Positions 6,480 to 13,394 of a DNA stretch of 21,342 bases are shown here, one piece after another. The notes beneath the pieces were generated by a model, which saw only the letters and a program-made list of their open reading frames with translations, did not search any database and was not told the DNA's origin. Where the stretch lies: contig JAZQAY010000043.1 of NCBI GenBank assembly GCA_045545455.1, positions 1 to 21,342 of the forward strand. Direction: 5' to 3'. The first letter of the stretch is position 1. Every line of letters begins with the position of its first letter. The position numbers were made by a program, and so were the translations under genes. Source of the stretch: RUG754 sp045545455 (GTDB lineage: Bacteria; Bacillota; Clostridia; Peptostreptococcales; Anaerovoracaceae).

Positions 6480-8168
6480 TCAGGCTTTTTCAAGCATCAC
6501 GCTTGCCTTGAAGAGGTCGCCGTCTATCACGATCTCGAATACTCCGTTCATCAGGCGGGTGAGGTCCTTGGCGATGGCCAGGCCAAGGCCGGAGCCTTCA
6601 GTGTTCCTGGACTCATCGCCTCTCTTGAAGCGTTCCATAAGTTCGTCAGCCGGGATATTAAGAGGATCCGCTGAAATATTTTTTACTTCAAGGAGTGCGT
6701 GGCCCTTACCGGCAGAGGGATTGCCTGTGGAATCCGAAAGATTGACGTAAACGCGGCTCCCGGTCTGAGCGTACTTTGAAACGTTTGAAAGTAGATTCTC
6801 GATGACCCTCCAGAGGAGCTGGCCGTCAGCCCTTACCATGGGGTCTGAAAGGTCGTTCTTCACTATCACGTTGAGATCGCGCTCTGAAAGGCGGTCTTCC
6901 ATCTCGGCCAGAGCCTGGTTCACTATGGCGGTTATGTCTATATCGGTTATCTCGCAGGGGATGTTTCCGGATGAAGCCTTGGCAGCCTCAAAGAGATTCT
7001 CGGTCAGCCCCTTCAGACGTCTGGTCTTCTCGTCGAGGATCTCCAGATATTCGGGAGCGTGCTCTGAATCAAGGCCTTCGGTCTTAAGGAGATCCACGTA
7101 GGTTATCATTGAAGTCAGAGGAGTCTTCAGGTCGTGGGATACGTTCGAGATGAGATCTGTCTTCAGTCTTTGATTCTTGAGTTCGTTCTGAACAGCCGCG
7201 TTGGTTGCCTGAGAGATCTCGTTTATGTCTGCTGCCAGGCTGTCGAAATCGGTCACAGGGCCCTTTTCATCCGCTTCCACGGGGATCTTGTATGTGAGGT
7301 TTCCGGATTTGACTTCTTTGACTCCATCCCTTATACCGCTGTATTTCTTTACCAGCTTGGGAACCAGTATGAATATCAGGACGAGGTCAACTATGGCCCC
7401 TACCCAGGTCATAGCCAGGATCACCATGCCGATACCGATAAGCACGTACTTTCTCATGAATTTATCGGATCTGAATATTGTCCTTAAGCAATGTCTGATG
7501 CCGCGCCATACAGCGATCACTGCGATCCCAATGATGGAATTTCTGAGGAAGGTGCCGGCCTTGAGCTTCTTTACCGGAGTTACCAGACAGAACAGGGCTG
7601 CCAGCAGGCAGAAGTAGCAGCCGGCTACGCAGAGACACGTTATGATGGAATTCGACATTCCGTAGAAATAGTCATCCGGATAGTTCGGGGTGAAGCCCTG
7701 ACCGCTCATGGCAGGCCACATGTCGACTATGGGGACGAATACAGCGATGGCACCGCCACAGGCAAGAATCAGGACCGCCAGATGTATCTCTGTCCAGAGC
7801 TTATCGAACCAGTTGAGTACGGGTTTGCCATTTTCGTCTCTTCCGAAGTTACCGGTCATCACGAGAAGCGCTATCACTCCGAGGATCGCCAGGATACCCA
7901 GGGCTGCTGCGAATATCGTATAACGGCCTGTGAGGTCGGCCTGAGTATGGGAATTCTGAAAGTTCACTGTCCTGAAATCGTTGATTATCTCGGAATAGTA
8001 CTCGCTTGACGGATCGATGATCGATGTGTCGTTGAGCGAGGCTGTGCCGATGGCCTTGGCTGAGAAGTAGCCGCAGCCCGCTCCAAGCGCCGGGCACAGT
8101 ATCCATAATAACGCCGCCAGCGGCTTCAGATGGTTTAAATCTTTCCTTTTCATTTCCTTCACCTTCAA
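6480..8168 (-). CDS. Membrane sensor histidine kinase
   Basis: This 562-residue kinase has about six membrane segments (roughly 16-38, 84-105, 127-149, 173-196, 209-222 and 241-270), more than the usual two. A linker like HAMP (about 270-330) follows. The dimerisation/phospho-acceptor helix contains N-V-S-H-D-L-K-T-P-L with H345. The ATPase domain has the N box E-N-L-L-S-N (about 465-470) and the G2 box E-G-S-G-L-G-L near the end; the first G box is degenerate (V-K-N-I-S), as in VanS-like kinases. It lies 18 bases after the response regulator stop, in one operon. The listed start is TTG at 8168, but AAAGGGG upstream is too close to it. GTG at 8162 (nine-base spacing) or ATG at 8153 may be the true start. 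The signal sensed is unknown. Confidence 0.9.
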   Translation of the reverse strand: MKVKEMKRKDLNHLKPLAALLWILCPALGAGCGYFSAKAIGTASLNDTSIIDPSSEYYSEIINDFRTVNFQNSHTQADLTGRYTIFAAALGILAILGVIALLVMTGNFGRDENGKPVLNWFDKLWTEIHLAVLILACGGAIAVFVPIVDMWPAMSGQGFTPNYPDDYFYGMSNSIITCLCVAGCYFCLLAALFCLVTPVKKLKAGTFLRNSIIGIAVIAVWRGIRHCLRTIFRSDKFMRKYVLIGIGMVILAMTWVGAIVDLVLIFILVPKLVKKYSGIRDGVKEVKSGNLTYKIPVEADEKGPVTDFDSLAADINEISQATNAAVQNELKNQRLKTDLISNVSHDLKTPLTSMITYVDLLKTEGLDSEHAPEYLEILDEKTRRLKGLTENLFEAAKASSGNIPCEITDIDITAIVNQALAEMEDRLSERDLNVIVKNDLSDPMVRADGQLLWRVIENLLSNVSKYAQTGSRVYVNLSDSTGNPSAGKGHALLEVKNISADPLNIPADELMERFKRGDESRNTEGSGLGLAIAKDLTRLMNGVFEIVIDGDLFKASVMLEKA

Positions 8169-8186
8169 ATACCCCTTTCAATATCG

Positions 8187-8903
8187 TCAATGTTTTTCTA
8201 CTTTGTATCCCACGCCCCAGACCACCTTCAGGTATCTGGGATTCTTGGGATCGATCTCGATCTTTTCCCTGATGCGTCTGATGTGTACAGCAACCGTGTT
8301 TTCCGGATTGTATGCGGGCTCGTCCCAGACCTTTTCGTAGATCTGATCCATGCTGAAGACCCTTCCGGCGTTCTCCGTCAGGAACTTCAGGATGCCGTAC
8401 TCGGTTGGAGTGAGCTGTACTTCGTCTCCATCCACCGTCACCTGCTTGGTGCTGTCGTCGATCATGAGGCCGCCGGTGGTAAAGACGTTCTTTGCACTTT
8501 CGGCTGCAATGCTTCCCAGATTGGTATAGCGCCTTATCTGGGACTTCACTCTGGCCACAAGCTCCAGCGGGTTGAAGGGCTTGGTTATGTAGTCGTCAGC
8601 CCCTACGTTAAGCCCTGTGATCTTGTCGTAATCCTCGGACTTTGCCGAAAGCATGATGATGGGAATGTTCTTTTCCTCCCTGATCCTCATGGTGGCCTGC
8701 ATGCCGTCGAGCTTTGGCATCATGATGTCCATGATGATGAGATGCAGGTCTTCCTTTTCGGCCACGTTTATCGCTTCCAGTCCGTCGTATGCCTTAAAAA
8801 CGTTATACCCCTCGTTCCTGAGGTAGATCTCGATAGCCTGTGCGATCTCACGGTCGTCGTCCACGACCAGTATGTTTATGTTTGAATTGGAATTCTGTGT
8901 CAT
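8187..8903 (-). CDS. OmpR/PhoB-family response regulator (VanR-like)
   Basis: This 238-residue response regulator pairs with the downstream kinase. The receiver domain (about 8-125) has the acidic pocket D15-D16-D17, the phospho-acceptor D59 in I-I-M-D-I-M-M-P, S86, and K108 in I-T-K-P-F. The C-terminal winged helix (about 140-236) has L-T-P-T-E-Y-G-I-L-K-F-L, the recognition helix region V-A-V-H-I-R-R-I-R-E-K-I and the terminal wing W-G-V-G-Y-K-V. The layout resembles VanR-like regulators of Clostridia, but nothing nearby is a resistance gene. AGGAAGG precedes the ATG. A dyad at 8973-8991 upstream may be an autoregulatory site. Confidence 0.93.
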   Translation of the reverse strand: MTQNSNSNINILVVDDDREIAQAIEIYLRNEGYNVFKAYDGLEAINVAEKEDLHLIIMDIMMPKLDGMQATMRIREEKNIPIIMLSAKSEDYDKITGLNVGADDYITKPFNPLELVARVKSQIRRYTNLGSIAAESAKNVFTTGGLMIDDSTKQVTVDGDEVQLTPTEYGILKFLTENAGRVFSMDQIYEKVWDEPAYNPENTVAVHIRRIREKIEIDPKNPRYLKVVWGVGYKVEKH

Positions 8904-8948
8904 GAGTTTCCTTCCTTTCCCCTTCTCGATTACGAGTTTATTCCCCGG

Positions 8949-8991
8949 ATTTTACGAAAGGGTGAACAAAAAACTTAAGAAATTATTAAGT
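8949..8991 (-). promoter_or_regulatory. Candidate promoter and dyad operator of the two-component operon
   Basis: On the minus strand, TTAAGT (8978-8973) and TAAAAT (8954-8949) are 18 bp apart. The -35 hexamer is one arm of the perfect inverted repeat ACTTAA (8973-8978), seven bases, TTAAGT (8986-8991). This layout fits binding by a dimeric OmpR-type regulator, but the -35 is poor. Confidence 0.4.
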
Positions 8992-8994
8992 CGT

Positions 8995-9021
8995 TATAAA
9001 AAAACGGACCGAAGTCCGTTT
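8995..9021 (-). terminator. Terminator of ansA, starting at its stop codon
   Basis: On the minus strand AAACGGAC, a TTCG tetraloop and GTCCGTTT form an 8-bp stem (9021-9002) followed by a T run. The stem shares bases with the ansA TAA (9022-9020), so the untranslated tail is almost nil. Confidence 0.9.
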
Positions 9022-10033
9022 ATATGCTCATTTCTCCCCTTAAGTTGGTCTCCATGGCGCGCTTGAGAGCGTCGGTCTCCATATCCTGACTGAAGAGGTA
9101 ATAGAGTTTAGCAACAGCGGCTTCCGTAGTCATGTCAAGGCAGCTTACTGCACCGAACTCACCGAGCTTGGACGAGGCGGCATAGGTGCCGATCCTGGCA
9201 GTGCCCTGATAGCACTGTGAACATACCGCGATCAGTGTGCCGCCTTCGCTGGCGCGCTTTATGCTGTTTACGAGAGCGCTATCCTGTGACGGTATGTTTC
9301 CTGAACCAAAGGCTTCCAGGATGACTCCCTGGATCTTTTTTGTAATTATGGGCTCCAGGAGGTCAAAGCGCATTCCCGGGAACATCTTGAGGACCGCTAT
9401 TGGAACGGACTTGAATTCCCGCATATTAAAAGCCGCAGGCTGTACAGGAAGCTGCAGGGCTCTCCTGCTGTACCGGATGTCGATGCCTACTTCTGCAAGT
9501 GCAGGATAGCTGGGAGACGTAAAGGCGATAAGGTCGTCCGCAGAAGTCTTGGTGGCTCTGTTTCCCCTTATCAGTTTTCCCGCAAAATATATAGAGACCT
9601 CGTTGGCCTTTCCCTGAGCTGCGATCATAAGGGAGTTTATGATATTGTCCCTGCCGTCGGATCTCACCTCGCACATGGGGATCTGGGAACCGGTCATGAC
9701 TACGGGTTTCCCGAGGCCTTCCAGCATGAAGGAAAGGGCGGATGCGGTGTACGCCATGGTGTCCGTGCCGTGGAGGATGACGAAGCCGTCGTAATCATCG
9801 TATCTTGACGATATGGCGTATCCGATGGCATTCCACTCCCTGACTGAGATATCAGAGGAGTCCAGCAAAGGATCGAATTCCACCAGATCCCACTGAGGCA
9901 TATCGCTGTGTCTAAGTTGAGAAATGTCGTCCAGAAGGGATCTGAAGTAGCCCTTCTTGGGAGCGTAGCCGTTTTCCGTGGGCACCATTCCGATGGTGCC
10001 TCCGGTATATAGAATGCAGATTTTTTTGTTCAT
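9020..10033 (-). CDS. ansA: L-asparaginase, type I (cytoplasmic)
   Basis: This 337-residue enzyme hydrolyses L-asparagine to aspartate and ammonia. The first catalytic Thr lies in Y-T-G-G-T-I-G-M (T13). The second motif is I-L-H-G-T-D-T-M-A-Y-T-A-S-A-L (T90, D91). The block V-V-M-T-G-S-Q-I-P-M (about 110-119) and the C-terminal C-S-Q-C-Y-Q-G (about 271-277) are typical of type I enzymes. There is no signal peptide, so it is cytoplasmic. Length matches the family. AGGAGAGG lies nine bases before the ATG. It has a near-consensus promoter of its own, starts beside the 52-bp dyad array and stands alone between its promoter and terminator. Confidence 0.94.
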   Translation of the reverse strand: MNKKICILYTGGTIGMVPTENGYAPKKGYFRSLLDDISQLRHSDMPQWDLVEFDPLLDSSDISVREWNAIGYAISSRYDDYDGFVILHGTDTMAYTASALSFMLEGLGKPVVMTGSQIPMCEVRSDGRDNIINSLMIAAQGKANEVSIYFAGKLIRGNRATKTSADDLIAFTSPSYPALAEVGIDIRYSRRALQLPVQPAAFNMREFKSVPIAVLKMFPGMRFDLLEPIITKKIQGVILEAFGSGNIPSQDSALVNSIKRASEGGTLIAVCSQCYQGTARIGTYAASSKLGEFGAVSCLDMTTEAAVAKLYYLFSQDMETDALKRAMETNLRGEMSI

Positions 10034-10058
10034 GTTTACTTACCTCTCCTATGGGTAC

Positions 10059-10087
10059 ATTATACAATAGGAGCAGTTTTTTATCAA
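10059..10087 (-). promoter_or_regulatory. Sigma-A promoter of ansA
   Basis: On the minus strand TTGATA (10087-10082), exactly 17 bp, TATAAT (10064-10059). It lies 26 bp from the ATG. The dyad array begins 12 bp upstream of this -35 box. Confidence 0.88.
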
Positions 10088-10099
10088 TCTGTGATGCAT

Positions 10100-10549
10100 T
10101 TCAGTCTGAATGACCATTTATATTTTAGAGCGTACGCCTTAGGAAGGGGGGATCAGTCCAAATCAAGGATCTTTGTATTTAAACTGACTTAAAATGGGGT
10201 ATAAATCAGTCCGGATAAAAGTCTTTGCTTATGGACTGATGATTTGAAAGGCATTGATCAGTCCGGAGAGGATATTTTGTTTCAGGACTGACGATTTAAG
10301 GGTAATGAATCAGTCTGAGGAAGATATTGTTCTTTTAGACTGACGATTCAGTGCAAAATAATCAGTCAGAAAGAAAGATTTTATAAAAGGACTGATTTGA
10401 TCAGCAAAACACATCAGTCCAAGAGCTGGATCCTTCAAACAGACTGATTTGATTAGCAAAACACATCAGTCCAAATGTCAGATTCTTTAAACAGACTGAA
10501 CAAACAAAAAAACATCAGTCTGCAATAACAGATACAATATCAGACTGAA
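10100..10549. repeat. Array of nine dyad elements with a 52-bp period (ATCAGTCC-N20-GGACTGAT)
   Basis: Left arms of the ATCAGTCC type start at 10100, 10152, 10205, 10257, 10309, 10361, 10413, 10465 and 10514; the steps are 52, 53, 52, 52, 52, 52, 52 and 49 bp. From the third unit on, each left arm is matched by an inverted right arm (GGACTGAT, AGACTGAC and similar) that ends 35 bp later. Each element is thus 36 bp (8+20+8), and linkers are 16 bp (13 before the last). TCAGTC occurs nine times and GACTGA seven times in 450 bp. The second unit has a degraded right arm (AAACTGAC) with one extra base. The first has only a left arm (TTCAGTCT). Loops and linkers differ between units, but GAT stands at loop position 7-12 in seven of the eight complete units. 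No ORF fits. Function unknown. Confidence 0.9.
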
Positions 10550-10560
10550 AAACTAATATG

Positions 10561-10589
10561 TTGCCAATACATAGTAAAAAAGTTAAAAT
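10561..10589 (+). promoter_or_regulatory. Sigma-A promoter of the DUF2804 gene
   Basis: TTGCCA (10561-10566), 17 bp, TAAAAT (10584-10589). The -35 box begins 12 bases after the last array arm ends at 10549, mirroring the ansA side. AAAAGGAGG (10605-10613) and the ATG at 10621 follow. Confidence 0.78.
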
Positions 10590-10620
10590 ATATATAGACG
10601 ATGAGAAAAGGAGGCAAACC

Positions 10621-11715
10621 ATGCAGCATGAAATAACCACGAGACATCCGCTTCTGGACGAGCAGGGGAAGCTCATCGAAGCGGGATACGCTAAAAGCCT
10701 TATACTGGACTATGACAGGAAGGCTATCAAGGCGGGCTCCATGAGGATAAAGGAATGGGACTATTACCTTGTGACCTGCGATGATTTTGCGGTGGCGCTG
10801 ACGATAGATGATAATTCCTACATGGGGCTGGACAGCATAAGCCTTCTGGATTTTAAGAATAACCACCAGATAACAACGTCCAGGATGGCAGCCCTTACAA
10901 GGGGAAAGAAGAACCTGCCGTCATCTTCTGAAGAGGGAGACACCGAGACGAAAGGCAAAGGTTACGAGATCAGCTTCTATCACGGAGGGGATCACCGCAT
11001 CCTCAAGTTCAGCATGATCAACTTCTGGCAGGGCAAGCCCATCATCGGTGAGATCCGCCTGGAGAACCCCGAGCAGGATTCCATGGTGATCGCGACTCCG
11101 TATAAGGAGGATCCTAAGGCTTTTTACTACAATCAGAAGATAATAGGCATGCCGGCAACAGGCTGGGTGGAATACGGCGGTGAAAGATATGAGTTCCCCG
11201 AAGGAGCGTCATTTGGACTGCTGGACTGGGGAAGAGGAGTATGGACATATAAGAACACCTGGTACTGGGGAGCAGCTCAGGGAATGGTGGATGGCCACAG
11301 GTTTGGCTGGAACGTGGGCTATGGTTTCGGCGATACCTCGGCAGCATCGGAAAACATGCTCTTCTATGACGGAAAGGCACACAAGCTGGGTCGCGTTACC
11401 TTCAACATTCCAAGCAAAAATAGAAAGTACACCACACACGGAAGCTGCTGCACTTCAGGAGGCACCACGGTGGAGACCCTGGATCAGGTGGGTGACTTCA
11501 TGAGTCCCTGGAACTTCACCTCGGACGACGGCAGATTCGAGATGCTCTTCATACCCATCATGGACAGGGCATCCAAGACAGACGTGAAGCTGATCTGTTC
11601 AGACCAGCATCAGGTCTTCGGTAAGTTCAGCGGAACTGCCACCCTGGACGACGGTACGGTGATAGAGGTCCAGGACTTCCTGGGATTCGCCGAAAAGGTT
11701 TACAATAAATGGTAA
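10621..11715 (+). CDS. DUF2804 family protein
   Basis: This 364-residue protein matches the DUF2804 family (PF10974), whose function is not known. Typical blocks are the N-terminal L-L-D-E-Q-G-K-L-I-E-A-G-Y-A (residues 11-24), the middle L-D-W-G-R-G-V-W-T-Y-K-N-T-W-Y-W-G (about 201-217) and N-V-G-Y-G-F-G-D-T-S-A-A-S-E-N-M (about 232-247). It is rich in beta-strand patterns, Trp and Tyr, in line with the lipocalin-like double-barrel folds suggested for related families (AttH/CrtC-like); that link is from memory. There is no signal peptide or membrane segment. AAAAGGAGG is seven bases before the ATG at 10621; a longer reading frame from 10558 has no ribosome site and crosses the promoter. It stands alone, with the dyad array upstream and a strong terminator downstream. 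Confidence 0.85.
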   Translation: MQHEITTRHPLLDEQGKLIEAGYAKSLILDYDRKAIKAGSMRIKEWDYYLVTCDDFAVALTIDDNSYMGLDSISLLDFKNNHQITTSRMAALTRGKKNLPSSSEEGDTETKGKGYEISFYHGGDHRILKFSMINFWQGKPIIGEIRLENPEQDSMVIATPYKEDPKAFYYNQKIIGMPATGWVEYGGERYEFPEGASFGLLDWGRGVWTYKNTWYWGAAQGMVDGHRFGWNVGYGFGDTSAASENMLFYDGKAHKLGRVTFNIPSKNRKYTTHGSCCTSGGTTVETLDQVGDFMSPWNFTSDDGRFEMLFIPIMDRASKTDVKLICSDQHQVFGKFSGTATLDDGTVIEVQDFLGFAEKVYNKW

Positions 11716-11732
11716 AGTGAGCCCTAAATCAA

Positions 11733-11761
11733 TTGCAAAACAGGCTCCCCTGTAGTAAAAT
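11733..11761 (+). promoter_or_regulatory. Sigma-A promoter for the mutase/cobalamin operon, nested in a terminator
   Basis: TTGCAA (11733-11738), 17 bp, TAAAAT (11756-11761). The -10 box covers the end of the left arm and the loop of the terminator at 11745-11785, the same geometry as at 3458-3507. The expected start near 11768 would leave out the left arm. Confidence 0.65.
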
Positions 11762-11785
11762 GATAATTACTATGGGGGAGTTTTT
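11745..11785 (+). terminator. Terminator after the DUF2804 gene
   Basis: A 14-bp stem (11745-11758 with 11767-11780; two G-U pairs, no mismatch) closes on an 8-base A-rich loop and is followed by TTTTT (11781-11785). Confidence 0.88.
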
Positions 11786-11855
11786 GGTATGCTGAAAATC
11801 CGCAGCTGAAACGGACATGAGTGGGGTGTTTTTCGGCGCGGGGCGAGGAGAATAT

Positions 11856-13364
11856 ATGGATCTCAAAAAACTTCAGAACGGTTCAGATATAAGGGGAGTT
11901 TCACTGGAAGGAGTACCGGGTGAAAACATAACCCTCGGAAAGGATGAGGCCAGGGCGCTTACAAGAGGATTCATCCTCTGGCTTCAGGAGAAGACAGGCA
12001 TGATGCCTCAGGAGATGAGGATCTCTGTGGGGCATGATTCCAGGATAAGCGCAGACGCTCTCAAGGAGACGCTCGTCTATACGATGATGGAAGCGGGAGT
12101 CAGAGTGTTCGACTGCGGACTGGCTTCGACTCCTGCCATGTTCATGTCCACCATCTTCGACGGATACAAGTGCGACGGCGCCATCATGATCACAGCGTCG
12201 CATCTGCCCTTCAACAGAAACGGCTTCAAGTACTTCTCAAAGGACGGAGGTCTGGACAAGAAGGATATCTCAAGGATCATAGAACTTGCAGAAGAAGGTG
12301 CTGCACCGGCGTCCGTGAGACCCGGATCCGTAGACGAGACCGACCTCATAGGAGATTACAGCAGCTATCTCAGGAATAAGATAATGATGGAGGTGGCTGA
12401 CGAGGAGGATCATCTTCATCCTCTGAAGGGCCTTAAGATCGTGGTGGATGCCGGAAACGGCGCGGGAGGATTCTATGCGAAGCAGATACTGGAGCCTTTA
12501 GGTGCAGATATCACAGGATCACAGTTTCTGGAACCCGACGGAAATTTTCCCAACCATCAGCCCAATCCTGAGAATAAGGAAGCCATGGCTTCCATTTCCA
12601 AAGCAGTTATTGAAAACGGCGCCGATCTTGGCCTGATCTTCGATACAGACGTGGACAGATCTGCCGCTGTTGACAGAAGCGGAAAAGAGATCTCCAGAAA
12701 CGGCATAGTAGCTCTGGCAGCAGCTCTTATCGCGGTCGAGCATCCGGGAACCACAGTGGTCACCGATTCCATCACTTCCGATCAGCTTACGGTATACCTG
12801 GAGCAGTGTCTGGGACTTAATCACCTGAGATTCAGGAGAGGCTACAGAAACGTCATCAATAAATCGGTGGAACTGAATAACGAGGGAATCGATTCGCAGC
12901 TTGCCATCGAGACTTCGGGACACGCCGCATATAAGGAGAATTACTTCCTGGACGACGGTGCGTACCTGGCCACCAAGATAGTCATTAAGGAAGCTCAGCT
13001 CCATAAGAAGGGAGCGGATATAGGAGATATGATCTCAAGCCTTGAGGAGCCGAAGGAGGCCATCGAGGTGAGGATCCCTATCGACGCCAGCGACTTCCCG
13101 GTCTACGGGGATCAGGTGCTGGCAGGATTGAAAGTATGGGTAAAAGCCAAGGAAGACAAGGGCCTCAGTCTGGTTGAACCAAACTATGAGGGCGTCAGGA
13201 TAAACTTCGATCTTCCGGAGGTGAAGGGATGGTGCCTCTTAAGAAAGTCGCTTCACGATCCCATCATGCCTCTCAATGTGGAAGTTACCGAGGGAAAATG
13301 TGAGACCATACTTCAGATAATGGCGGCCTTCCTGGACGGGTACACCGGGATAGGCGAGATATAG
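11856..13364 (+). CDS. Phosphomannomutase/phosphoglucomutase family protein
   Basis: This 502-residue protein belongs to the alpha-D-phosphohexomutases, which move phosphate between C1 and C6 of hexoses. The phospho-serine loop is I-T-A-S-H-L-P-F-N-R-N-G (112-123) with S115. The metal loop is D-T-D-V-D-R (about 264-269). The sugar-binding loop is E-T-S-G-H-A-A-Y (about 350-357), followed by L-D-D-G-A-Y. An N-terminal S-D-I-R-G (10-14) is also typical. The start is ATG 11856, supported by GAGGAG five bases upstream; a longer frame from 11817 lacks a site. The gene ends 30 bases before cobT with no terminator between, so it probably shares the transcript with the cob genes, though no pathway link is evident. 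Exact sugar is unknown. Confidence 0.88.
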   Translation: MDLKKLQNGSDIRGVSLEGVPGENITLGKDEARALTRGFILWLQEKTGMMPQEMRISVGHDSRISADALKETLVYTMMEAGVRVFDCGLASTPAMFMSTIFDGYKCDGAIMITASHLPFNRNGFKYFSKDGGLDKKDISRIIELAEEGAAPASVRPGSVDETDLIGDYSSYLRNKIMMEVADEEDHLHPLKGLKIVVDAGNGAGGFYAKQILEPLGADITGSQFLEPDGNFPNHQPNPENKEAMASISKAVIENGADLGLIFDTDVDRSAAVDRSGKEISRNGIVALAAALIAVEHPGTTVVTDSITSDQLTVYLEQCLGLNHLRFRRGYRNVINKSVELNNEGIDSQLAIETSGHAAYKENYFLDDGAYLATKIVIKEAQLHKKGADIGDMISSLEEPKEAIEVRIPIDASDFPVYGDQVLAGLKVWVKAKEDKGLSLVEPNYEGVRINFDLPEVKGWCLLRKSLHDPIMPLNVEVTEGKCETILQIMAAFLDGYTGIGEI

Positions 13365-13394
13365 CAGATCTAAAACACTGAAAGGCAGACATAA

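Noticed and set aside
8190..8885. Plus-strand frame opposite the response regulator
   Set aside because: The minus-strand protein is a textbook response regulator with all key residues.
6480..8903. Vancomycin-resistance VanR/VanS locus
   Set aside because: Similarity is only at family level; no vanH/A/X-type genes are nearby, and such regulators are common in Clostridia.
10205..10549. CRISPR array read as 32-bp repeats (right arm, linker, left arm) with 20-bp spacers
   Set aside because: The linkers differ widely between units, so there is no conserved direct repeat. Spacers of 20 bp are too short, the loops share a GAT core, and no cas gene is nearby.
10100..10549. REP/BIME elements or an insertion-sequence remnant
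   Set aside because: No transposase or RAYT gene is present, no GTAG-type REP head is seen, and the strict 52-bp phasing is not typical of those elements.
10558..10620. Upstream extension of the DUF2804 protein from an ATG at 10558
   Set aside because: It has no ribosome site and covers the promoter -10 box; AAAAGGAGG before 10621 fixes the start there.
11817..11855. Upstream extension of the mutase from 11817
   Set aside because: There is no ribosome site at 11817, while GAGGAG sits before 11856, and the family begins near the S-D-I-R-G block.
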